A stretch of DNA of 64,000 nucleotides from Enchytraeus crypticus. Its lineage: Eukaryota; Annelida; Clitellata; Enchytraeida; Enchytraeidae. The stretch lies in assembly GCA_905160935.1 (NCBI GenBank), contig CAJHZI010000483.1, positions 1 through 64,000 on the forward strand. The letters are read 5' to 3'. Of this stretch, positions 10,981-22,380 are shown piece after piece (within the stretch, counting starts at the first letter, position 1; every line of letters starts with the position of its first letter). The notes below the pieces were generated by a model. The model was given only the letters and a program-made list of their open reading frames with translations, had not been told where the DNA came from and did no database searches. A program made the translations under genes and the position numbers.

Positions 10981-11174
10981 CTCCAAGAATAGGGCAGTGA
11001 CATTTTAAAATGTAACTAAGTACATTAATTACCTTTGCGCCCTGCAATTGAAACTCAATTACAATTCTAATTACTGTTTTCTATTACCATTATATTCTCT
11101 TTTATTATAAATTTAATTGCCATTGTAGTTTCTATTAAAATGTTAATTATTGTTGTTGAAAACCACGTTTATAA

Positions 11175-11325
11175 ATCTCATAAAGCATTATAAGGTATAG
11201 CCTTTTCTGAAGGTCTAACTTGTTAATCTAAGGAGCGCTCGATATGGAGGGGTGAAATTCTGAGTGTGATTATTTAACTTGACCTACCAATTTGGCAGAA
11301 CACTAGAGAGGGTGGAGTATTGCTA
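11175..11325 (+). repeat. Interspersed repeat, family F fragment
   Basis: AGGTATAGCCTTTTCTGAAG ... GGAGCGCTCGATATGGAG ... TTTGGCAGAACACTAGAGAG; the same order as in the copies at 44080 and 50215. Confidence 0.5.
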
Positions 11326-11908
11326 AAAATTAATACTAAAATGAACATATTGTAGCTAAAGCTAAAAGTTAATCAGTTCTAGAATTGTATACTTGTTACA
11401 GTGATTATGCATCCTGATTATATTTAGTATCTTACTTACTAGTAGATCCCGAACAAGCGATGTTTAAATCAGAAACAAAATGATTCCTCATTATCGCCCA
11501 GACGACTGCTTCATTGTTCGTCATAGATCTACCCGGTTGTATTAAACAGTCCCAACTAGTAACATTCGTCAGAAAAGCTGACAAGAACTTGCGAGCCTCG
11601 GTTTTCAAAAGTGGGTAGGTACGTACTGATTGCAGTTCAGTTAGGCATATCTATCATTGGTCAGTCGAGGCTGCGTAGATAGATACATTAATGATATACT
11701 GTATATTCTATTAATTTTATTCCTTTTTCCATTATATCAACGCGTTGTTCTAATAATTCTGTTAGTATTATTGATCATGTATTGTAACTTTGGTCTGGTA
11801 TATGATGTAGGATGTTGTATTAAATCTATCAGTGGTCAGTCGAGTTAGACGTGACTCTGTAAGGTAACTAAGCAGCTGCCGCTCGTATAGCCACTCGACA
11901 TCGCCACT

Positions 11909-12033
11909 GGCTGGAGCCACTGGCGGTAAGATACTCAACCGTGGATCAGTATGTGCGGGTTCAAATCCTGGGCTCGCCCGTCACTGATATCGCTTTCGAG
12001 TGAGGAAACGGACTTTGGCATTAGCTTTACCTG
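11909..12033 (+). mobile_element. tRNA-derived SINE, family A copy
   Basis: Pol III A box region TGGCGGTAAGATACTC and B box GGTTCAAATCC lie in order, then GGCTCGCCCGTCACTGA and a tail GAGTGAGGAAACGGAC...TTAGCTTTACC. Seven other copies lie at 14481, 19815, 29066, 33818, 37356, 40407 and 59082. Confidence 0.8.
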
Positions 12034-12149
12034 CTTTTAATGGCACAGTGCTGGATTGATTGTCAGTTGGATCCGCCTATTAAGGTTTCCACAGCTAGAA
12101 AATTGCTATTATATTTAAAAAAATATACTTCCAGAGTAAGACAGAGAAA

Positions 12150-12210
12150 AGTGGAGGCGTTATATACCATGGACCTGCCAGTAGGCAGTACACTAAGGGA
12201 GATGTCCAGA
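12150..12210 (+). mobile_element. LINE family G 3' tail
   Basis: ATACCATGGACCTGCCAGTAGGCAGTACACTAA is the reverse complement of the tail seen at 14100, 26590, 39570 and 40980. Confidence 0.6.
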
Positions 12211-12714
12211 GTTAGAGTCGTTGTAGTCGAATGTATCTTATTAAACTTGTCTCAGTCTTTAGTTGAGACAACTCTTAATAGGTCGACGCGACCCACATAC
12301 GAATCATAGGGTCATGATAAATGACTTATTGAATGAAGTCAATAATTGCAGGCACCAAATAATGCTCATGTTACGCTGGAATTGCATTAATTCCTAAAGT
12401 TAGTAAATCTATTTTCACAATATCGACATCGAAAGAAATCCAAAAGTGGAATTCCAATTTTCTGCTGACACCGAAAGTTGAAATTACCACTTCCGACACC
12501 GAAACTACACCCCGAAATTCCATTGATACCCACTTGCGAGTGCTTGCTAAATTTATAGTATTGGTTATGGTCTTAGCCCGATGTATTCAAGTGAGAAATG
12601 CAATTGTAGGTAATTTATGTATCAAAGTTTTTTTTACTCAACTCATATTACGCTACACACATTTCAAATAGCTCAACGCTTTGTATTGAGCTTTACCACA
12701 CATTTTCTATGCAG

Positions 12715-12954
12715 TCTACTATCAGGATGACTTCCTGATATTCACCAGTACTCAGCAGGCGGGTCTGTACCAAACCGATGCTAGGAAATTCTACGGAATA
12801 AAGCAGATGTTGGCGGAGAAGCCCACTAACCCGCGAGCAGTTGCTGTGGACCGGAAGTCCAAATACATCTACTGGACTGACGGGACGAACAAAACGATCA
12901 GTCGAGTCTCGCTCGTTACTAAACAAGTGTTGGTTGTCTACACGCATCCCGGGG
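12715..12954 (+). CDS. Exon 8: YWTD propeller, blades 1-2
   Basis: Acceptor CTATGCAG, donor GTGAGT, phase 1-1, 80 codons. Starts with the blade 1 signature (FLIFTSTQQAGLYQTD, like the LFFTNR of LDLR blade 1), then PRAVAVDRKSKYIYWTDG, a textbook YWTD strand, then a strand with TISRVSL. It opens the propeller directly after LDLa 4; in LDLR and LRP an EGF pair would sit between them. Confidence 0.9.
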
Positions 12955-13114
12955 GTGAGTCAACTTCAGCGTTCTACCGTTCGTGAGAGTAGAGCTGCTA
13001 GAGGCTTAGTTCAAATATCTTAGATGTAATATTTTGTACATTTGAGGCTTAGTTCAGAAATGATATCTACTGTACTTGTGTAATCGATGCGAAGTCGAGG
13101 TCTCATGTGATGTA

Positions 13115-13226
13115 TATACTGTATATACATATATATATATATATTTTATATATGCATGTACATCATGTATATATATATATATACATTTATATATATATAC
13201 AGTATATATATACAGTATATATATTC

Positions 13227-13278
<52 letters not shown>

Positions 13279-13285
13279 TATATAT
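13115..13285. repeat. (TA)n with TATACAG motifs
   Basis: TA repeats broken by ATGTA and CAGTATA, just past exon 8. Confidence 0.95.
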
Positions 13286-13641
13286 ATGACAATATTTACT
13301 AGATGTTTATCTTAAAACAGGTCAAGAGCCTATAAGCAATAATGTGTGAAATCTTTTAGACAATTTAATGAAATTATGCATATAATTTCATATGAATAAT
13401 TTATATTTCTTACAATTCTATTCTCAGTACGACTGTGCTGGGGATAACTGTGTTCTAAATGCTTTCGAATGGTCAGATGATTATTGTCTAACATCTGCAC
13501 ATGGATATGGTCAAAGAGTATTTCTAAACTCTAGGCAAGAGATATTTGCTCATCATAACCTAACAGCTTTCATTCTATTTGACAAGATATCAACGCGAAT
13601 GGCGATAGTATTGTTATGACATTACGTAATTTATCATTTAG

Positions 13642-13819
13642 ACATCTCAGATTTCGAGGGTCTGAGTTACGATGACGTCACCAATAAGCTGTACTACGTC
13701 ATGCAGCACTATGAGCGAGGTTACATAGGTGAGCTGGATGTTACTAGTGGAGCCAATCGAGTCCTATGGTCACGCAACGACAGCAGTCCCAGATCTCCCG
13801 TGATCGAACCTGGGACTGG
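13642..13819 (+). CDS. Exon 9: YWTD propeller, blade 3
   Basis: Acceptor ATCATTTAG; enters phase 1 and leaves phase 2 at GG|GTAATA. Encodes ISDFEGLSYDDVTNKLYYVM, then RGYIGELDVTSGANRVLW. LYYVM takes the place of YWTD. The last two bases join the first base of exon 10 to make Gly before KLYWSE. Confidence 0.85.
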
Positions 13820-13824
13820 GTAAT

Positions 13825-13990
13825 ACATGTCAATCAATAAATCAATCAATAAATCAATGAATGAATGAATGAATCAATCAATCAATCAATAGGCCTACAA
13901 TCAATAAATCAACTCGTTAGGCATTCAATTCATCAGTTACATCAGTCAGTCGTTCAAGACCTCTCTGTCAATCAAACCTTAAGCATTGTC
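13825..13990. repeat. (AATC)n-like microsatellite
   Basis: Begins within ten bases of the exon 9 donor; similar in type to the one after exon 2. Confidence 0.85.
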
Positions 13991-14089
13991 AGTCAATCCA
14001 TTAGTTACATCATTCAATTGTTATATCTCTCCCTGCCCTTCAATCCTACAGTACTATCAATTAATAATGCAACTACAACTTTATCTCTT

Positions 14090-14770
14090 TCTTAGTGCAC
14101 TGCCTACTGGCAGGTTCCTGGCATATAACATCTCCACTGTTATCTGTCTTCCGCTTTCCTCTTCATGTCCAAAACTATCTCTCTCTCTCTTAGTACTTTG
14201 CCTACTGGCAGGTCCATGGAATATAATACATCCACTCTTCTCTGTCTTCCTCTTTCCTCTTTATGCCCACATCTGAGTGGGTCTTTAAATCATCTAGCAT
14301 ACCTAATCTCAGCCTACTTCTGCCTCTTTTTCCAATCATTCTACCTTCTATGATCCCTTTTAATAAACTTTCCCCCTAGAATGTGTCTTATCCAGCTCTT
14401 CTTCGTATTTCTTAATACATTTATCAACTTTCTAGCTGTATAAACTCTCTCCAGAACATCCTTATTTGTAACCTTTTGGTAAAAGCTGATAAAGCTAAGG
14501 TTTACGTCAGTTTCCTCACTCGAAAGCGATGTCAGTGCCGAGAGAGCCCAGGATTTGAACCCCGCTCCTACTGATCCGCGGTCGAGTATCTTACCGACTT
14601 CGCCACTAGCTCCAGCCAATCCACTCCAATCTTCTCAAATCCACATTTTCAATGTCTCTACATTCCTAATATCTTGCTTGCTTAAGGTCCATGTTTCGCA
14701 TCCACACAATAAGTCCAAACCAAGGTTTTCACTGTCTTTATCTTTGTGTCTTTCTTTAGTGTTTTTGTTA
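14090..14770 (-). mobile_element. LINE family G remnant interrupted by a SINE
   Basis: Minus strand RT C-terminal region: CGCETWTLSKQDI and ETLKMW at 14620-14740, then after the SINE VTNKDVLERV, then KKSWIRHILGG. Ends in a tail with CCATGGACCTGCCAGTAGGC, present twice in tandem. 5' truncated and dead. Confidence 0.75.
14481..14617 (-). mobile_element. tRNA-derived SINE, family A copy inside the LINE
   Basis: Minus-strand copy with GGAGCTAGTGGCGAAGTCGG, GGGGTTCAAATCCTGGGCT and the GAGGAAACTGACG tail. It splits the LINE reading between KMW and VTNKDV. Confidence 0.8.
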
Positions 14771-14935
14771 AAGGTTATTTCCTATTACGAAAAGACCACT
14801 TTTGCAATCCTTGGTATCACCACTTACTATCAATATACGCCAGTACTCATGGTGGATTTATTCTATTTCTAAAAACCTGTGAAGTTATTTAAATTTATTT
14901 AATTTTTAAATTGTCATTGTCATTTAATAAAACAG

Positions 14936-15069
14936 GAAGCTTTACTGGTCTGAATGTCATCCTGACAACGCGTCGATAGTTGTGACGACTGTGGAGAACA
15001 GTGACGTTGTTAAAGTTCTCGTTAAGGACGGTCTCTTGTTCCCAATTTCGCTAGCTATAGACTTCTACA
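14936..15069 (+). CDS. Exon 10: YWTD propeller, blade 4
   Basis: Acceptor AAAACAG, donor GTAAGT. Enters phase 2, leaves phase 1. Encodes KLYWSE (YWTD variant), then [19 protein letters not shown] and [12 protein letters not shown], the run-in to the next blade. The join to exon 11 reads AIDFYKKVMYWVD, the usual D-x(4)-YW layout. Confidence 0.88.
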
Positions 15070-15134
15070 GTAAGTGACTGCTGCAGGCATATAAAATCAA
15101 CTTCTATAGCATGAAATGTTCTTCCATATAGACA

Positions 15135-15136
<2 letters not shown>

Positions 15137-15185
<49 letters not shown>

Positions 15186-15305
15186 TATACATGTATATAT
15201 ACAAGTAGGATACATATATATATATATATGTATATACACAAGGTATACATGTATATATACAAGTAGGATATATATATATATAGATATATATATATATATA
15301 TACCT
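15137..15305. repeat. (TA)n with two GGTATACATGTATATATACA copies
   Basis: TA tract past exon 10 with a short higher-order repeat (about 58 bp) inside. Confidence 0.9.
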
Positions 15306-15364
15306 ATATATCAGTTTAGTTTTCATATCACAGGATTACGCCGCTAGGCAGTTTATTGTCAATT

Positions 15365-15430
15365 TCAATGTTACCGGTGTAGTGAATGTCCAAGATTTAG
15401 TCTCTGGTGAGCTTATCCTTGAAGCGATTT
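15365..15430 (-). repeat. Fragment of SINE family B
   Basis: ACCGGTGTAGTGAATGTCCA and AGATTTAGTCTCTGGTGAG match the family at 25960, 45170 and 55710. Confidence 0.45.
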
Positions 15431-16006
15431 CAGGATCTGAGGAAAAGCTATTCAAGACATCACGACTGTTCCCGGTGCTCCACATACTGAGCTGTTTAAA
15501 TATTCGATACCGTGATTAGAATAATTCAGTCACTTAGTACCTGCCTGTGATGCCTGCGAGCTTTATTCTAACGAAAGTCTCTATATTGAAGAATTACGGA
15601 TTAATACGTTCCTTTTCTACAGAATATTAAGTATTGATTCGGCTTTCAGTATGACCTAGCGTTTTTGTTAACTTCATATGTAATCTGTAATACTCTGTAT
15701 TCAATACCTCTCCATTTTCAGTTACCTACAACCTCTAGTAACTTAGCTCAATTAATCATATGATATTCCCGCTACCATTGATAGTATTAACTTAGTAATC
15801 AATGAAGTTAATTTAATAAATGTAATAAATTAATTTACCGTAGTAGAGAAGTATTAATATTAAACATAAATTCTTAATTCTTAATTGAAAATATTAATCA
15901 ATTAATTTAAATTAAAATTTAAAATATCGAACAAATGATTTTTATATTTGGACTTGATAGAGTTATTGCCTATTGGTGTATTGATTGCGTGTGTTTGTTT
16001 TCTAAG

Positions 16007-16163
16007 AGAAAGTCATGTACTGGGTAGACACCTATTCGCAAAAGATAGAGGCCGCTAATCTGGATGGGAGCAGGAGACGTACTATTGGGATGGCATACTT
16101 TTCTGCTAAATACGCCATAGCCATTAGTCCATTGTATGTGTACGTGGCAGATTGGTCAATGTC
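16007..16163 (+). CDS. Exon 11: YWTD propeller, blade 5
   Basis: Acceptor TTTTCTAAG, donor GTAAGT; enters phase 1, leaves phase 2. Encodes VMYWVDTYSQKIEAANLDGS followed by RRRTIG. This is the clearest YWTD blade: the K-I-E-x-A-N-L-D-G-S strand is typical of LDLR/LRP propellers. It ends in LYVYVADWSMS, the start of blade 6. Confidence 0.92.
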
Positions 16164-16489
16164 GTAAGTTGATCTTTTCTTATTCTTCCAAGTACCTTTG
16201 ACAGAGCATCCATCTTTACGAGATTATAATAAGAACTATTGGCGGATCCAGAAATTATTTTCAGATAAGGAGGTATACACCTTTTCACGACTTTCAAATT
16301 TTTAATCCTGTAACCGTATAATATTTTTTTGCATGACTGAAATCATTGACTATGATGGCCATAACCCTTAGCTCCTTACAGGCCACTTAAATACATCATA
16401 TCAAATTCATTTTCGTTAAAATGATAAAATCGTTAAGTTAACAAAATTTCACGAATATTTCGTTAGGGGTCATGGCCCCATTGCATCCT

Positions 16490-16800
16490 TATACGGTAGT
16501 GGGTCAGAAAGCACTTAGATGCTTAGGCCTACTTTAAGACCCACTTAGCCTGATGTACATGTTCTGGCCGGTAACCGCCGGTTATACTCAATATTTCCAT
16601 CAACCATTAAATTAATCATTTTCTGGTTAATCTTATAGTTGCTATTGACTGCGCCAGCTCGCAACCATCTGCTATAAATTATCAACCTTCCATCGGCCCA
16701 AGGATATATCCATCATTTGTTGACCGACCTGAGCGTTGGACCCATGCCACTTGCATCCGAGGCCAATACTGTAACCGTTATGCCATATCCCCTTCCATTG
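16490..16800 (-). mobile_element. tRNA-like SINE, family C copy
   Basis: On the minus strand GGATATGGCATAACGG (A-box-like) and then GGATGCAAGTGGCATGGG, with GGCCGATGGAAGGTTGAT. The same layout occurs at 49390-49550, where the B box GGATTCAAAACCC is clearer. Confidence 0.55.
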
Positions 16801-17545
16801 CCTCAAGGTTACCTTTGCTTATATTTCCATGTTGTCATTTTCGATATCTTCCATATTTGTGATTACTTATTATCGTTACCTTTTGAAATCGGAAATTTTA
16901 GTTGGAACGGAAGTAAAATATTCTTCGAACACTTATAATCTAGGGTCCTTCAAACTTATCAAGGATTATCAAAACTTATCTCAGACTCAAGATTGTAATT
17001 AGCGTGCTTTAACACTGCACCTTAATAAGTCATGTATGTGTATGCTTACGTGATAATGGTTAGCAAAACAAAACCCATTAACTTCTAGTTTTTGCAGAAC
17101 TGCCCAACGTTTAGTCCAATTGATCAAAGTCACTTGAAAAAAGACCGTCACCAAACATAGCAACTAAATAATGGATTAATGTTATTATCAGTTAAAATTT
17201 AAAAACATAAGTTAAAAACATTAGGTAAAAGCAGTTTCATCAAACATATACGCCGTGTGTTTTTGTGAATTTATATTTAACTTTTTACTAATGGGTTGAT
17301 AGCATTTGAATAGGTTTATACCCTTGGAATTAGATTTCGGGGAATATGTTTGGAGAACAATCCATAATTTCAGAGAATACGTAAATTCCCTGACGTTTAT
17401 AGGGAATGTTTGTGTTCACTGTATGAAACCTTTAATGCCCGCATTCTTTGACCATTCGTGAATTCAAGTAATCACTAATATTTCAAAGATACTATGCAAC
17501 ACCACACACACACCACACACATACACACACACTCATACACGCCAT

Positions 17546-18080
17546 GTTTAGTCTATTAGGTAGGTTATTAGATAAAAGGGTTATAGTAGTGGGTGACTTT
17601 AATTTCCCTGAATTAGATTGGGGAAATAATTCTATAATTAATGCATCTCATCCATTTGTTGAATGCTTAAATAATAATTTTTTTAGATCAATACTGTAAT
17701 GAACCTACCAGAGGAAAATATTATTTAGATCTAGTGTTAAGCTCAGAAGACATTCTTCAGGATGTTATCGTAGGAGAACCTTTTGAAACTAGTGACCATC
17801 AGATGATCAGGTTTCATAACAAAAGCAGTTGGGACAAGAAAGAAGTTAAGAAATATGATTACTTTAAAGCAAACTATGAAGAAATTAGAATGCATGCAAA
17901 AAGTATTCAATTGTTTCTTTTGTCAAGTGAAGACAATGCAGATAGATACTGGAGCAAAATAAGTAGAAGTCTAAAAGTGATTAGAAATGATTTTATCAAA
18001 TTAAAGAGTAAAAATAAAGATAGATGCAAATTGATAACGAAAAGAGCAAAAAGCAAAAGAAAAACTAAAAAAGCGGCAAT
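17546..18080 (+). mobile_element. CR1-like LINE fragment, endonuclease region
   Basis: KRVIVVGDFNFPELDWG holds the GDFN motif of the AP-type endonuclease; after a frameshift near 17690, CNEPTRGKYYLDLVLSSED and TSDHQMIRF (the SDH catalytic motif) follow. Both 5' and 3' parts are missing. Possibly the same family as the RT remnant at 270-1243. Confidence 0.8.
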
Positions 18081-18094
18081 ATATGTATACATGT

Positions 18095-18216
18095 ATATAT
18101 GTACTTATATAGTAGGCTTATATTATATATATAGTATATTATATTTATATATATAATATATATATATATATAGAATAATATTAACTATTTATAGTATAAT
18201 ATATATATATATATAC

Positions 18217-18253
<37 letters not shown>

Positions 18254-18262
18254 ATATATACT
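18095..18262. repeat. (TA)n and (GA)n microsatellites
   Basis: TA tract followed by about 15 GA repeats (18221-18250). Confidence 0.95.
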
Positions 18263-18295
18263 ATATACATATACATGTATATACACGTAAAATAT

Positions 18296-18535
18296 CATCA
18301 TCATCCTCCCTTAAATCCCAGTTTAACCAGGGTCGGGATACAAATAGACTGTCTCAAATCCTCTCTGTCCTACACCACACCACCAACCAATCCCCTATTT
18401 GAGACTTTTCCATTCGTTTAAATTTTTGTAGCAATCTCTGGAGCCTAGGCGCTCACCAACCGAATGCCCTTTCTGACGTTGGTATGGATCTTAGTGCTTT
18501 AGTCGCCTTCTACGACACGTGCAGTCACAGGTACA
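18296..18535 (-). mobile_element. Family T retroposon copy
   Basis: Reverse orientation: ATCATCATC start, CAGTTTAACCAGGGTCGGGA, then TTTGAGACTTTTCCATTCG and GGCGCTCACCAACCGAATGC. Full-length relative of the copies at 6545 and 25430. Confidence 0.75.
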
Positions 18536-18539
18536 ATAT

Positions 18540-18579
18540 AATATATATATATATATATATATTTATACAATAGTCACGT

Positions 18580-18627
<48 letters not shown>
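18540..18627. repeat. (TA)n microsatellite pair
   Basis: Two TA tracts separated by TTTATACAATAGTCACGTACA. Confidence 0.95.
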
Positions 18628-18629
<2 letters not shown>

Positions 18630-18677
18630 CATACAGTGGTTAAGCTAATCATTACTTGCATTACTTGTTGACTACAG

Positions 18678-18781
18678 AAACATCAGAATATTTAATCGGT
18701 ATGCACACGTTGAAATGATGGACTACATTTCAGGATACAGCGTCAACGGCATCGCTTACTATGGCTCAATGAATTCAAGTG
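18678..18781 (+). CDS. Exon 12: YWTD propeller, blade 6 and exit
   Basis: Acceptor GACTACAG, donor GTAGGT; enters phase 2, leaves phase 1. Encodes NIRIFNRYAHVEMMDYIS, then GYSVNGIAYYG. This matches the last propeller strand of LDLR (SISRAN ... IKVYH). Exon 13 follows with an LDLa, not with the EGF module that closes LDLR/LRP propellers. Confidence 0.8.
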
Positions 18782-19268
18782 GTAGGTAGATGTAGATGGA
18801 GATAATAGTAGAATAGAAAAGAATATTAAAATTACAGAATATAGGACAATACCATCGTCGTCATCATAAAATCATTTTTCTTTTTCTTCCTCTTTTTCTA
18901 GGTGCATGGCGTATAGTTCCTTCATATATTTCAATCTTCTGCATTCCTCTTGTTATCAGTATGTGAATCGGTCATCAAATCATCCAGCAACCTAAGTCTA
19001 GTTTTTCCTCTAACTTTTTTCTTCCATTCTTCCTTTAATTACCTCTTTCAGCAGGTCATTATTGTGTCGTTATATTATTTGTGTCGTTGTTTGCTAAGTC
19101 TATATTAAGCTACAATAACTGTGTTTGATTGAGTGCGAGGAAAAATAATTTTGCAAAACGTTTCACATCGATATCTTATGTTGCATATTTCTCATATTTT
19201 TCTACAAATCAATAATTATTTGTTGCGAATCTTTTCAACGAAAGATATACATGTATTTTGTGCATCAG

Positions 19269-19424
19269 AGTCAGACTGCGATGGGCCTGCAACTTATAAA
19301 TGTGCAAACTCTTGGTGTATTGGAGCGATGCAGCCTTGTGCAAGCTGGTGGTGCCCTCAGTGGAAGGTTGAGTGCGATGGATTCCCTGATTGTCCTGATG
19401 GAAGCGATGAACTTGACTGCTCAG
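19269..19424 (+). CDS. Exon 13: LDLa module 5, eight-cysteine variant
   Basis: Acceptor GTGCATCAG, donor GTTGGT, phase 1-1, 52 codons. Cys layout C-x7-C-x4-C-x6-C-x4-C-x6-C-DGFPD-C-PDGSDELD-C, eight in total. The C-x6-C-x4-C insert between Cys3 and Cys4 has the same spacing as exon 5. First module after the propeller; the calcium motif is intact. Confidence 0.88.
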
Positions 19425-19814
19425 GTTGGTTTCTGGCCAGTCTTAATTTATATATTTATGATGCTTAGATACACGCTATAACTGCATTTTGACAATGTTG
19501 AAACTGTTGGATTGCCTGTTTGAATGAGATATTTAAAGTTTAAATCCTATCATTCATGCTGCAAATAAATATATTTAACTTAATAATTATAAGTGTATAT
19601 AGTGTGTGCAACTTAAGAAATTAATAAGTCTATAATTTTTACATATTATATTATAATAATTTCAATAATATTATAGTATAATATTATTATTATAATTAAA
19701 TAATAGTTTTATTTATTATTATTATTTTTGAAATAAATGAAATCTTCTACTGTTTTAAAATCAACTAATTAAATGTAAAAAATAATAATAGAAACAAAAG
19801 TAGAGACTGTTTCA

Positions 19815-19937
19815 GTTAAAAGCTGGCAAAGCCAACGTTAACGCCAGTTTCCCCACCAGAAAGCGACGTCAGTGACGGCGAGCCCAGGACTCGAACCCCG
19901 CACACACTGATCCGCGGTCGAATATGCTGTCGATTAT
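19815..19937 (-). mobile_element. tRNA-derived SINE, family A copy
   Basis: Minus strand with B box GGGGTTCGAGTCCTGGGCTC, the closest in the window to a canonical GGTTCGANTCC. It lies 20 bases from the end of the broken gene copy at 19958-21780. Confidence 0.8.
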
Positions 19938-19957
19938 GGTGGATTTAAGTGCGATTC

Positions 19958-21780
19958 TTAGCCACCCGGGGAGGTAGAAGTGCCCTCAGATTCCCCTCCC
20001 ATCTCGCTCTTCTCCAACTCTGATGTCATAGAAAATTGCTTCCCACCAATCAGCTCACTGCTGCGCCCTTGCCTCATTCCAGCAGCACCAGGCTGCTGTT
20101 GATGTAGTAGTGGCGGAACAAACTACTGCTGATCAGATCTCGTGTGGGCAGACTGAGCTCTACCGAAAAGCTGCATCAGAGCGTTGATATTTGGACTGGA
20201 CGGACGGTTGACGTCGAACGGTGAGAGCAGGTCAGCCGTGGGTTGAGCGAAGCCATCCTGCGGCGGCTGAGAGGTGACGGTGTCAGGACGCAGATGAACC
20301 TGAGGGGTCAACCCAACCGGTGAGCCGATCAAGTTCTGCGGCAAGCGACCCATAAACATCCACGTGGATCGCTTCACAGCGGAGTCACCCCTCGCAGTGG
20401 CCAGGTTTGAGAGCTGAGGCCCTGCCCCTCGCAGAGGTATGTGGGTCGAGGAGTGCGGTGGGGGCAGGGAGCCAGAAGATTCTGGTGGGCTCACGGTAAA
20501 CCCGATACGCTGTCGATCAAAGCTCTGATGATGATGTTGTTGCTTCTGGAAATTGAAATGAAGCACCGGCTGAGTCTGAAGCGTCCACGATTGCAAATTC
20601 TTCCTCTGTTTCTTATGAAGTGTCTGACGACTGCGATTATCGATTCGGTCATGCTTCTCATGCTGTTGACGATGATTTTCAGCACCGTGTTGTTCATGAC
20701 GATTTTCATCACACTACAGTTCATGATGTTTTCCAGCACCGAGCTGTTCATGATGATCTTCAGAACCGAGCTGTTCAATATGATCTTCAGCACTATTCTG
20801 TTCATAATGACCTCCAGAACCATGCTGTTCATGATGATCTTCAGCACCGAGTTGTTCATAATAATCTTCAGCACCGTGCTGTTCATGATGATCTTCAGCA
20901 CCGAGCTGTTCGTGATGATCTTCAGCACCGAGCTGTTCATGATGATCTTCCCCTTGCTGATCATGATCAGCACAGCGATGTTCATGATGTACGTCGGCGC
21001 TATATTGTTCAAGATGATCTTTAGCACCATATTGATTAGGATCACTTTCATGGGCTTCATTAACAAGTCTCTCGACGTCTACTACCACTCCCTCCACTGA
21101 CCTTTCATCGTACTGGATGTTATCATAAACATGATGATCTTGTACGTGCTTGACGTTGTCAAGTACGTCTACATCAAACAGTTCGTCTGAAACCATCACT
21201 CGTTCCATCAGCACGTCATTTTCTGCCTTTTTATCAGCTACTACAGGCAGCCCATGAGGAAGCTCATCCTCTTCGAATAATTTGTCTGGCACCAGTTTCC
21301 TTTACACCAGGAAGTCACTGGAGAGATCATGAGTCATGGTCGTCGAGATCTCAAGCTGAGCGGCGTCACCCTCACTTTCTTGATCCTTTCACTGCAAGTA
21401 TCAACGGATTCAGTCCATACACTACTGGAACCGCCACCTGATCGCCTCTCTGCTTTTGCTTATTCTTGTAGAGCAAGGCTCCGCCCTTGATGATCTTCGC
21501 TGGGTAGCCTATCATCGTCTCCGAGATAGCAGTCACTTGCAGTGCCGCCTCCCCAGCCTCATAATCTCCCGCTGATTTATCCTTATCACCACCCTTAACG
21601 ATTAGCTTCCTTTCTCTTAGTTTGGCATCTAGGAATTTCTCTCTCCTACATTCTCGCTTCACTTTCTTCTTAGACGCATTGGTTCGAATGGAAGAAAACA
21701 GCGTGGCTAGGGGCGCCAGCCTTGCGCTTGACTTTAGTTCATGATCAATTTTGTCGAGCTCTCGTTTAAATTCACGAGTT
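19958..21780 (-). pseudogene. Broken intronless gene copy, His/Glu/Gln repeat protein
   Basis: On the minus strand a charged ORF runs from about 21780 (FKRELDKIDHELK) to LAVKGSRK at about 21372. The reading then shifts frame and continues as QESEGDAAQLEIS for about 1.4 kb to a TAA at 19958. That second part is cut by three in-frame stops (near 21300, 20711 and 20120), yet the protein-like composition carries on across each. The middle has about ten copies of a 9-residue unit (EDHHEQLGA) from a 27-bp tandem repeat, then a Gln/Pro-rich tail with LLSPFDVNRPSSPNINALMQ. Absence of introns, frameshift and stops point to a processed or horizontally moved copy in decay. I do not recognise the parent. 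GC content is above that of the surroundings. Confidence 0.55.
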
Positions 21781-22380
21781 TAAATTGTTTTTCTTATATA
21801 GCCTTTTGTTTGTGGAAATTTGACACATATGGCTTCGAGGTGCCTTCCATTAAATTTGATGGCTTTCTAAATCTCAACCTTTACCAATCGTAATAGGTAA
21901 TTATTTTGAAAAACAGTGGCCTATGTTTTGCCTTTATCTACAGCATAGCATGTTTTTAATATGCTTCGTCCACATCTACCAAAAATATGTGTATTACACT
22001 GCTATTGAATTATTTTCTGGATTTTGGTTGTTAGATGGTTGGAGTGCGCTATTAAACGTTATCGTATCATTCAACATGAATCTATAAGGTTTTAAGAAGT
22101 CGCATGCTTTTAAGTTCATTGCAGTTTTTGTTTTCCTGCTAAGAAGTTTTTAAACGATACTATTATTCATTCGGTTTATTCTTGAGTACTCATGGCAATT
22201 TCGTTCCTTCTCGTGACGATTAAAAGGCCATCAGTTCGAATCCAATCGGGAGCTTTCATTGACAGTGTTACTTGTGGTTGGGGAAACGACTTAAAACAGA
22301 GATTTATTTATTTAACTTTAGTTCTCGAATCAGTCGACAATATCCAGAAATCTGACATTGATGTATTACATTAACATATT

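Noticed and set aside
11909..12033. tRNA genes at the A/B box sequences
   Set aside because: No cloverleaf closes at any of the copies, and the same flanks recur, so they are SINEs.
13392..13619. ORF with YDCAGDNCVLNAF...SDDYC suggesting an extra Cys-rich module
   Set aside because: Cys spacing does not fit LDLa, and the exon 8 to exon 9 join is already in phase without it.
20441..21100. Plus-strand ORFs rich in FSTELFMMI and DDLQHRAVH
   Set aside because: Shadows of the minus-strand HHEQ repeat; the composition on the minus strand is the protein-like one.
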